A stretch of 25,220 nucleotides of DNA from JAEUIZ01 sp046155605 (GTDB lineage Bacteria > Planctomycetota > Phycisphaerae > Phycisphaerales > UBA1924), in the NCBI GenBank assembly GCA_046155605.1, contig JBJXFQ010000016.1, positions 1-25,220 of the forward strand, written 5' to 3'. The notes beneath the pieces are model-generated. The model was not told where the DNA came from and searched no databases. It saw nothing but the letters and a program-made list of their open reading frames with translations. The translations under genes were made by a program, and so were the position numbers. Position 1 is the stretch's first letter; the number at the start of each line of letters is the position of its first letter. Shown here in pieces: positions 15,943 through 21,764 of the stretch.

Positions 15943-17126
15943 TATCGAAATCGCTCCGAGTTGCGCTGCGCATCGGTCCCGTATTCGTCGCGGCCTTCTT
16001 CGTCATTGCTGCCCTACTAAAGTTGTCGGATCTTCAGTCGTTCATGGATGACATAAAGCAGTGGACAGTTATTCCACGATCCTTGGTCCCATTGCTGGTA
16101 GTGGGCGTACCAGTCCTCGAAGTATCGGTTGCTGGGTGGTGGCTTCTCACACATCGGCGACTGTTACCTTGCATAACACTCATTACCTTGCTCGTCACGT
16201 TCTCTGCAGGATATTTGATTCAGGCAGCAAGCGGCCACCGCCCGCCGTGTGGCTGTCTCGGAGTCATCGGACGCAATGTCCGCGCAGATCGCTCTGCAAC
16301 CGTGCTCGTGACTCGCAACTCGATTATGGCGCTCGTTCTTCTTGGAGGTCTATTCGTTCAAGCTCCACTTGGACGCCGTGGTCGTTCCAGTGAAACGCAA
16401 CCCCCTGTGCCGTCGGGTCATCGTGCGTTCACAGTCATTGAGTTATTGATCGTAATTGCCGTGCTCTCGTCGCTCGTTGCCTTGGCGATGCCGTCGCTGG
16501 CACGCGGTCGGCACTCCGCGCGAGGAGTTTCGACCACATCAAATCTTCGCTCACTCTCGATGGCGATGGCGTCGTATCACTCAGATTGGAAAGATCTTTA
16601 TCCCGTGCTAACCGATCCAAAGGCAACGATCTCGATCATCCGCTGCGAATCGGCGGGGGTCGCCGTACGGGCCGTGTACTTTGATGCGTCGCTCTATTGG
16701 AATGTCGGGCTGGCCGACCAGTATTTCCAGGGAGCGTGGTCGAGCCGTGCCTATGGCTCGGCGTGGGATCGGGGCGGGCCTCGCGTCGCCGCCACATTGC
16801 AATGGGGTTGTTCGTTCGTTGCCGATCCTGATTATTATGTTCCCAGAGCGCGGCGTCCTCCGCCGGCGCAGTTGCGACCCGTGCGCGCCTCCGAGGTTCT
16901 GTTCCCCTCCGCAAAGGGATTGGCCACGGCGGCGGTCCCGTGGGAACTTTTCGGCGAGGTATATTCGTCGATGGTTGATGGCCATGCCGGGCAGTTCCAA
17001 CAGAAGGATTTGAACGGCGATATCTCCTCCGCGGACGGTGCGTTCATCGCATATTCGTACCATCCGCGCGCGGATAAGCCGATGACGCATACCCTGCACG
17101 GCGTGCGCGGTCGAGACCTGCGATAG
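15939..17126 (+). CDS. MauE-like redox membrane domain fused to a type IV pseudopilin
   Basis: A 395-residue protein with two parts. Residues 1-142 form four membrane helices in the MauE/DoxX style (AALLKLSDLQSF near the start, VPVLEVSVAGWWLL in the middle). PPCGCLG carries Cys104 and Cys106, a place where MauE proteins keep a cysteine motif. MauE is needed for disulfide formation in the methylamine dehydrogenase light chain. Residues 160-190 are a prepilin signal, GHRA|FTVIELLIVIAVLSSL, with Glu5 (Glu168) kept and Ala instead of Gly at -1. A pseudopilin-like globular domain follows to the end. Four helices put the prepilin leader in the cytoplasm, where prepilin peptidase could cut and free the pilin part. 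The start is TTG, overlapping the upstream stop; no ATG occurs before residue 36. Domain calls are by motif and are moderately sure. Confidence 0.75.
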   Translation: MISKSLRVALRIGPVFVAAFFVIAALLKLSDLQSFMDDIKQWTVIPRSLVPLLVVGVPVLEVSVAGWWLLTHRRLLPCITLITLLVTFSAGYLIQAASGHRPPCGCLGVIGRNVRADRSATVLVTRNSIMALVLLGGLFVQAPLGRRGRSSETQPPVPSGHRAFTVIELLIVIAVLSSLVALAMPSLARGRHSARGVSTTSNLRSLSMAMASYHSDWKDLYPVLTDPKATISIIRCESAGVAVRAVYFDASLYWNVGLADQYFQGAWSSRAYGSAWDRGGPRVAATLQWGCSFVADPDYYVPRARRPPPAQLRPVRASEVLFPSAKGLATAAVPWELFGEVYSSMVDGHAGQFQQKDLNGDISSADGAFIAYSYHPRADKPMTHTLHGVRGRDLR

Positions 17127-17277
17127 CCCCGAGATCGCCCGATTCTGGCTGTCCGGCTTCCCCTGCGCGCATGGCCTACATTTCCGCGTCGTCGCCCTCA
17201 GGGTGATCGCTGTGCAGTGCGGGTCCGCGCGATCGGGCTTTGTGCCGAGGGCAACGACGCGAAGTGGGAGTCGGACG

Positions 17278-17745
17278 ATGGAGATGATGACCAAGGCCGA
17301 GCGAGACAGGGTCGAGCAGCGGCTCGCGCTACTGAAGGCCAATCGACCCGTGGTGACGCAGCGCATCGCCGAGGCGAGGGCGCTCGGAGACCTCAAGGAG
17401 AACGGGGACTATCACGCCGCACGCGAGCAGCAGGGGATCGAGGAGGCGGAGATTCGCCGGCTTGAGGAGCGGCTGTCGCGGGCGCAGATCGTCGAGGACG
17501 GGGCGGGCAAGGGCGGGACCATCGTGATGCTCGGATCGACGGTGCGGATCCGGGATATCGACAAGAAGCGGGTGGACACGGTCAAACTGGTGGGCGAGAT
17601 GTCCTCCGAGCCGCCCGAAGGCTATGACGAGGTGACGGTGAGCAGCCCGATGGGTGAGTCGCTGCTGAAAGCACGCGTCGGCGAGACGATCCGGGTCAAC
17701 GCGCCGCGCGGCGTGAAGCGGTTCGAGATCGTCGAGATCGTGTAG
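17278..17745 (+). CDS. greA: transcription elongation factor GreA
   Basis: GreA enters the secondary channel of RNA polymerase and stimulates cleavage of backtracked RNA. The 155-residue protein begins with a long antiparallel coiled coil whose tip is LGDLKENGDYHAAREQQ, with the acidic Asp and Glu residues that hold the catalytic metal. EEAEIRRLEERLSRAQIVE is the second arm and the C-terminal FKBP-like domain ends in SSPMGESLLKARVGETIRV. I start at ATG 17278 (MEMMTKAERD), with GGGAG about 9 nt upstream. The frame is open to 17203 but that extension has no GreA similarity. TACATT at 17177-17182 is a possible -10 with a leader of about 90 nt. It ends 21 bp from the convergent hydrolase gene, with no visible terminator. 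Confidence 0.95.
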   Translation: MEMMTKAERDRVEQRLALLKANRPVVTQRIAEARALGDLKENGDYHAAREQQGIEEAEIRRLEERLSRAQIVEDGAGKGGTIVMLGSTVRIRDIDKKRVDTVKLVGEMSSEPPEGYDEVTVSSPMGESLLKARVGETIRVNAPRGVKRFEIVEIV

Positions 17746-17766
17746 CAGCGATCGGGCGAGTGGGCA

Positions 17767-18786
17767 TCATTCCGCCGGCGTGAGTTCGAACCAGCCTTTC
17801 CCGTTGGGCCGAACGCGGCAGAGCGGGTTGCCCGGCTCGTGGTCGAGGACGAGGAGCCAGCCGCGCTCGGCGGCGGCCTGCAGAAACCAACGGCGCGAGA
17901 CCATGCTCGTATACGGTTCGACGTCATAGCCCAGGCTATACGCCGCGCCGACATGGTTGATTGTCGGCATCACGTCGGGCGTGAAGACGACGGTTCGGCC
18001 CTTTGTGTCGGTGAAAAGCGTCGCCTGCTGGCCCCAGGTGTGGCCGGGAACAAGCAGGACATGGATGCCGGGGATGATCTCGGTGAGGCGCGATTCGAGC
18101 GGGTATGGCGGGTCCTGCTCGCGGCCGGGGACGTAGCCCGCGACGAACGGCGGGAGCGATTCGGCAAGCACAAGTCGCTCACGGATCGGGTGAAGGTGAT
18201 CGGGGAAGTACGTTCGCGTCATCACGCTGCGATTGGCGATGGCATCGAGCCATTCGCGGCGCTGCGCGTGGACGCGGGCGCTCGGGAAGGTGAGCTTGAC
18301 ACCGCCCCCTTCTGCCGTCGCGCCATCGGGAGTCCAGTCCGGCGATTCGCTGGGGGTGCAGCGGCGAGTGAGGCCGCCGGCATGGTCGAAGTGGAGGTGC
18401 GAGACGACGACGGCCTCGATGTCGTCGGGGCGGCAGTTGGCCTCGTGGAGCGCGTCTCCGATCCAGCGATTCTCGAGCGCGAAGATGTCGCGGCTCTTGT
18501 CGTCGAGTTTGTTGCCCGTGCCGACTTCAAGGAGGACGAGTTTCGGCGCGGGGAGAGGCGGCGATTGCGGCGTGCCCGATCCGACCGGCGGTGCGGGGGC
18601 CGTGGGGGGGTCGCCGTCACGTTCGAGGAGAAGGCAGTTGTGCTGGACGCTGATTCGGCCGCGCTCGTCGGTGGGGACGGCCTTTGACCACACGACACGC
18701 GGGACGAGTCCGAACATGGAGCCGCCGTCGAGTTTGAACGCGCCGGCACGAAGAAGCGACCAGCGATAGCGGACTGTGGCGAGCAT
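17767..18786 (-). CDS. metallo-beta-lactamase-fold hydrolase
   Basis: A 339-residue MBL-fold enzyme. The metal-binding residues are all visible: HLHFDH (His130-x-His132-x-Asp134-His135), His249 in VPGHTWG, bridging Asp271 in TPDVMP, and His316 in LDHEPG. The overall pattern (HNCLLLERDG, LLEVGTGNK, PGHTWGQQATLF) resembles the lactonase-like/YtnP-type group of MBL hydrolases, but the substrate is unknown. Residues 59-81 form a Pro-rich insertion. The start at ATG 18786 is chosen because TAGTAT lies 7 nt before it and similarity begins at once. The frame stays open to 19275 only as a shadow of the divergent GNAT gene. It ends 21 bp from greA. Confidence 0.88.
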   Translation of the reverse strand: MLATVRYRWSLLRAGAFKLDGGSMFGLVPRVVWSKAVPTDERGRISVQHNCLLLERDGDPPTAPAPPVGSGTPQSPPLPAPKLVLLEVGTGNKLDDKSRDIFALENRWIGDALHEANCRPDDIEAVVVSHLHFDHAGGLTRRCTPSESPDWTPDGATAEGGGVKLTFPSARVHAQRREWLDAIANRSVMTRTYFPDHLHPIRERLVLAESLPPFVAGYVPGREQDPPYPLESRLTEIIPGIHVLLVPGHTWGQQATLFTDTKGRTVVFTPDVMPTINHVGAAYSLGYDVEPYTSMVSRRWFLQAAAERGWLLVLDHEPGNPLCRVRPNGKGWFELTPAE

Positions 18787-18804
18787 GGGGCGAATACTAC
18801 GGGC
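18787..18804. promoter_or_regulatory. 18-bp divergent promoter with overlapping -10 elements
   Basis: Only 18 bp separate the two divergent ATGs at 18786 (minus) and 18805 (plus). The centre holds AATACT/ATACTA (18793-18799). Read on the plus strand, AATACT ends 6 nt before the GNAT ATG. Read on the minus strand, TAGTAT ends 7 nt before the hydrolase ATG. Both fit the -10 consensus at 4-5 of 6 positions, and both would give leaderless mRNAs. Any -35 would lie inside the opposite gene. Confidence 0.5.
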
Positions 18805-19650
18805 ATGTTGACCGGGACGCACGAACTCGCGGCGCGGCTGGAGCGGGCCTTTGCCGAGCGAATGATCGGGTTTGCGCGGGCCGCGCGGGCGGCGGGCGAG
18901 AGCCGGGTCGAGGTGCTGGAGGCCGCGGGCGGCTGCGCGACGTTCATCGAGCCAGGGCATCCGGTGAATCGTGCGTCCGGGCTTGGCATGAGCGGCGAGG
19001 TGACGCCCGAAGCGATCGATGGCGTCGAGTCGTTCTTTCGGACGCGCGGCGAACCGACTCGCCTGGAACTCTGCCCGTTCGCGGATTCCTCCCTCATCCG
19101 GCTCATCGGCGACCGTGGGTATCGCCTCCGCGGCTTCATCACGATCCACGCGGTTCGGCTTGCCGACCTCTCGACGCGAGAGTCCGCGAGCGAAGGCCAG
19201 CCCGGCCTCTCGGTCGAACGCGTCAATAACGTGACGCTCGAGGAGTTTACAGTCGTTCTCTCGCGCGGCTTTCACGATGGTGTCGACCCAGAGCCGCTAT
19301 ATCGAAGGATCCCGCGAGTGAACTACATCACGGCGGGAACCGCGTGCTTTCTGGCGCGAGTGGATGGTCGCGCTGCGGGCGCGGGCTCGGTCGGGGTCGT
19401 TTCGGACACCCATGGCACGATCGCGTGCCTCTTCGGCGCGGCCACGGAGCCGTGGGCGCGTCGGCGCGGCGTGCAACGGGCGCTCTTGGCCGCACGGCTG
19501 GCGCTCGCGCGCGACGCCGGGTGTGATCTGGCGGCGGTGATGGCGCAGACGGGCTCGGCCTCGGATCGCAACATGGCGCGGGCCGGGTTCATGCCTGTCT
19601 ACACGCGGACGTCGGTCGAGGCACCTGAAGCAACCGCGGCGCGTCAGTAG
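18805..19650 (+). CDS. GNAT family N-acetyltransferase
   Basis: A 281-residue protein with an acetyl-CoA-dependent GNAT fold in its C-terminal half: CFLARVDGRAAGAGSVGVV as beta strands, then GAATEPWARRRGVQRALLAARLALA as the acetyl-CoA-binding loop and helix (R-x-x-G-x-x-x-x-L). SASDRNMARAGFMPVYTRT is the final element with the usual N/Y positions. The N-terminal half (AAGGCATFIEPGHPVNRASGLGMSG, RLELCPFADSSLIRLIGDRGYRLRGF) resembles a degenerate first GNAT copy. The substrate is unknown. The ATG at 18805 has no Shine-Dalgarno site but is 6 nt after a -10-like AATACT. Its 3' end overlaps the convergent small membrane gene by 7 bp. Confidence 0.85.
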   Translation: MLTGTHELAARLERAFAERMIGFARAARAAGESRVEVLEAAGGCATFIEPGHPVNRASGLGMSGEVTPEAIDGVESFFRTRGEPTRLELCPFADSSLIRLIGDRGYRLRGFITIHAVRLADLSTRESASEGQPGLSVERVNNVTLEEFTVVLSRGFHDGVDPEPLYRRIPRVNYITAGTACFLARVDGRAAGAGSVGVVSDTHGTIACLFGAATEPWARRRGVQRALLAARLALARDAGCDLAAVMAQTGSASDRNMARAGFMPVYTRTSVEAPEATAARQ

Positions 19651-20018
19651 GTGATGCCCTTGTCGATGGGTGGCCAGGGAACAAACTGGAGTTTGCCTCG
19701 AAAGGCGAGAATGATGATCTGCGCGATCGCCGCGACGACGGGCAGGAGCGAGATGAAGATCGCGCCGGTCGCGAGCCGTCTGCCCGTGCGCGGCTGCTTG
19801 CGACCGACGTACTCGCAAATCAGCACGACGAGCACGACGCTGATGAACTTGAGCCCGATGAGACCCCAACTTCCGAATCGCTCGATGGACCACTGGGCGA
19901 ACGTGTTGACCTCGCGGGCACCGAGATGGACGAGCACCGTGATCGTTGTCATCACGTCGAGCGCCGAGGCGAGGACGTACCACGCGTAGCGCTCGGGATA
20001 GAGCACGGGCCGGGCCAT
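19644..20018 (-). CDS. small three-helix membrane protein (DUF5658-like)
   Basis: A 124-residue membrane protein with helices at about 13-32, 52-71 and 84-106. The pattern ALD (19-21), GAREVN (33-38), then GLKFISVVLVVL with Lys57 resembles the small DUF5658-type family, in which D, E-x-N and K are conserved within the helices; function is unknown. It starts at ATG 20018, divergent from the guanine deaminase with 51 bp between starts. GACACT 6 nt upstream is a weak -10. Its stop overlaps that of the GNAT gene. Family assignment is from memory of the pattern. Confidence 0.65.
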   Translation of the reverse strand: MARPVLYPERYAWYVLASALDVMTTITVLVHLGAREVNTFAQWSIERFGSWGLIGLKFISVVLVVLICEYVGRKQPRTGRRLATGAIFISLLPVVAAIAQIIILAFRGKLQFVPWPPIDKGITY

Positions 20019-20024
20019 GTGCGG

Positions 20025-20064
20025 AGTGTCGCAGCGCCGGGCCTCGGACGCAAGCGCCTACATT
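20025..20064. promoter_or_regulatory. divergent promoter region, deaminase / small membrane gene
   Basis: TACATT (20059-20064) ends 5 nt before the plus-strand ATG at 20070. GACACT (20030-20025, minus) ends 6 nt before the minus-strand ATG at 20018. No ribosome binding site is seen for either, so both could be leaderless. The plus-strand element is the better one, being identical to that before the Nudix gene. Confidence 0.35.
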
Positions 20065-20069
20065 GCGGC

Positions 20070-20543
20070 ATGAGCCAGCCGGATGCGAAATGGATGCACA
20101 TGGCGATCGAGGCGGCACGCGCCGGAATCGCGCAGGGGCAATCGCCCTTCGGTGCCGTCATCGTGCATCACGGCGAGGCGGTAGGCATTGGGCACAACGA
20201 GGTGTGGCGGCGGGTCGATCCGACGGCACACGCCGAGGTCGTCGCGATCCAGCGGGCGGCGGCGCGGCTCCGACGCATCGATCTCGCGGGCTGCGAGATG
20301 TACACGACCTGCGAGCCTTGCCCGATGTGTGCCGCGGCGATCCACTGGGCCAAAATCGAGCGCGTCTGGCATGGCGCGACGATCGCCGACGCGGAGGCGG
20401 CGGGATTCAGCGAACTCCACCTCGCGGCAAGCACGCTCTACGCCAGCGGCAACAGCCCGGTTGTGATCGGGGGCGGGATCGAAGCCTCGGCGTGCTCGGC
20501 GCTCTTCGACGCATGGAAGCGCGGCGGGGGCAAGAACTACTGA
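20070..20543 (+). CDS. guaD: guanine deaminase (cytidine deaminase fold)
   Basis: A 157-residue member of the cytidine/deoxycytidylate deaminase superfamily that most resembles Bacillus-type guanine deaminase, which converts guanine to xanthine in purine salvage. Zinc ligands are His54 in TAHAEV, with Glu56 as proton shuttle, and Cys84 and Cys87 in CEPCPMC. QSPFGAVIV (24-32), GHNEV (41-45), DPTAHAEVVAIQ and GFSELHL follow GuaD rather than tRNA-adenosine deaminase TadA. The chain ends in tyrosine (GGGKNY), as in domain-swapped B. subtilis GuaD, where the terminal Tyr of one subunit reaches the other active site. Length matches (156 there). The start is chosen at similarity onset; a longer open frame upstream is spurious. 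A related deaminase specificity cannot be excluded. Confidence 0.88.
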   Translation: MSQPDAKWMHMAIEAARAGIAQGQSPFGAVIVHHGEAVGIGHNEVWRRVDPTAHAEVVAIQRAAARLRRIDLAGCEMYTTCEPCPMCAAAIHWAKIERVWHGATIADAEAAGFSELHLAASTLYASGNSPVVIGGGIEASACSALFDAWKRGGGKNY

Positions 20544-20633
20544 CGGTCGAGCAAGCGGCACGGATGCTCACAGCCGGTTCCGTGGCACGAAACGGAGAAT
20601 CGACCGGAACCATCGATGTACCCACGCGCACCG

Positions 20634-20650
20634 ACCGCTCGGGGAGCGGT
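20634..20650. terminator. hairpin between convergent genes
   Basis: ACCGCTC (20634-20640) and GAGCGGT (20644-20650) form a perfect 7-bp stem with a GGG/CCC loop in the 142-bp gap between the convergent deaminase and PEP-CTERM-like genes. There is no long T-tract on either side, but the position fits a shared bidirectional terminator. A second, looser pair GGTTCCG/CGGAACC occurs just upstream (about 20576-20610). Confidence 0.45.
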
Positions 20651-20685
20651 TGGTGGCACGAGTTGCGATCGAGGGATCGGTTGGC

Positions 20686-21411
20686 TTATCGCCGCAAACG
20701 CTTGCGAGCGATGCCGGCGAGCACGAGTCCGCCCAGGCCCGCGTAGGCCGCGGTGGGGAGCGGGATTGTGTTTACCTGAACGATCTGATCCTGCGAGCAA
20801 TCGTTGGTGAGTCCGAGGAGCCCGGTCTGCGGGGCGATGGTTCCGAGCAGGGCGAAGAGTTGCCCGACCTTGGTGCTGATGGCAGACGACAGGGCCGTGC
20901 CGTCGGTGTTCTTGACCTTGAAGTTGCCGGCGGTGAGGCTGTACCCGCCCACGATCGCGGGGTTGTAGTCGTAGACGATCTCCCAAAGAGCGATCTGAAA
21001 GGCGGAGGCGAAGTCGTCGTTGCCGGTGACGAGGTTCTGCTGCCCGGCGCCCGCAGCGTAGAGGTTGTAAACGGCCTGGGCCCGGCCCGCGCCCATCGCC
21101 GGCCAGCCCGCGCTTTGCGGGAGCGATCCGATCGGTGCCACGGTGTAGGTGTCGTAACTCGACGTGACAACCTGCGTCAGGTCGGTGCAATAGGTGACCT
21201 TGGTCAGGCCGTTGAGTTGCGTCGCCACGCCGTTTCCGGCCGTGAACTGGTGCAGCAACTGGCCCGAGAAGCAGTTGAAGGTATCGGACCCGATGGTGAC
21301 CTTGACGCTGCGGCCCTCGTCGGTGCCGACAAACTTCATCTGGACGGTGTCGGCGCTGGCGGCCGACGCGGCGGCGGCGACGATCATCGCTGCGAGAATC
21401 TTGGAACGCAT
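20686..21411 (-). CDS. secreted PEP-CTERM-like protein with a thioester-domain-like pattern
   Basis: A 241-residue exported protein. The signal peptide is residues 1-20 (KILAAMIVAAAASAASA). The C-terminus IPLPTAAYAGLGGLVLAGIARKRLRR... is a PEP-CTERM-type sorting signal: a proline motif, a hydrophobic helix and a basic tail. The variant PLPTA replaces PEP, and such proteins are normally processed by an exosortase. The middle has TYCTDLTQ (73-80) and, further on, SAFQIALWEIVYDYN (136-150). This spacing recalls Cys-Gln thioester domains, where the cysteine bonds to the glutamine of 'xQxAIW'; here they would be Cys75 and Gln139. GGAGGGAG lies 5 nt before the ATG at 21411, which fixes the start. 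Exosortase genes are not in the window. The thioester is inference. Confidence 0.8.
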   Translation of the reverse strand: MRSKILAAMIVAAAASAASADTVQMKFVGTDEGRSVKVTIGSDTFNCFSGQLLHQFTAGNGVATQLNGLTKVTYCTDLTQVVTSSYDTYTVAPIGSLPQSAGWPAMGAGRAQAVYNLYAAGAGQQNLVTGNDDFASAFQIALWEIVYDYNPAIVGGYSLTAGNFKVKNTDGTALSSAISTKVGQLFALLGTIAPQTGLLGLTNDCSQDQIVQVNTIPLPTAAYAGLGGLVLAGIARKRLRR

Positions 21412-21764
21412 GGAATCTCCCTCCCCACTTTGTTTGGCCGACGGCACCGACCGCCGACGCGATGGCTTTGCCTACACATACACCAAGGCGTGAAGAGTGC
21501 CAGTCCGGTGTTCCGTTTCGATGTCAAATTGCGTTCGTTCGTTCGTCGCTTCCGGCGCGCCGGACCTACTCGGACGCACAACGCGCGGATTGCGGACGTT
21601 CCCGCCGGGCGTGCGGGCCTGCGCGGTCGATCCGAGTTCGATGGCAGGATTCGGCGCATGGGCTGTCGGTTGCGGGCCGGCGGGCTGGGTCGTGGATACA
21701 CTGCCTGAACTGCCGAGACGGACGCCGAATCACACCGCAAGCCATTGGGCACGGAGGGAGCCAC
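21412..21764. other. intergenic region between divergent PEP-CTERM-like gene and dnaE
   Basis: No credible gene is seen in these 353 bp; the 97-codon frame there has no Shine-Dalgarno site and an Arg/Pro-rich random composition. It contains (CGTT)3CG at 21532-21545 and a perfect 14-bp palindrome TCCGGCGCGCCGGA at 21551-21564. TACACT at 21697-21702 (same as the 16S -10 hexamer) is a possible dnaE -10 giving a leader of about 55 nt. TTGACA (21526-21521) occurs on the minus strand without a convincing partner. The dnaE ribosome site GGAGG is at 21753-21757. Confidence 0.5.
21697..21702 (+). promoter_or_regulatory. candidate dnaE -10 element
   Basis: TACACT lies 62 nt before the TTG start. TTGCGG upstream is 21 bp away, too far for a standard -35. 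The call rests on the hexamer being the same as in the 16S promoter. Confidence 0.3.

Noticed and set aside
17203..17277. N-terminal extension of greA to 17203
   Set aside because: The extra 25 residues have no GreA similarity and 17278 has its own ribosome site and gives the family length.
18787..19275. Extension of the MBL-fold hydrolase to 19275
   Set aside because: It would overlap the divergent GNAT gene over nearly 500 bp and has no family similarity; 18786 is a good start.
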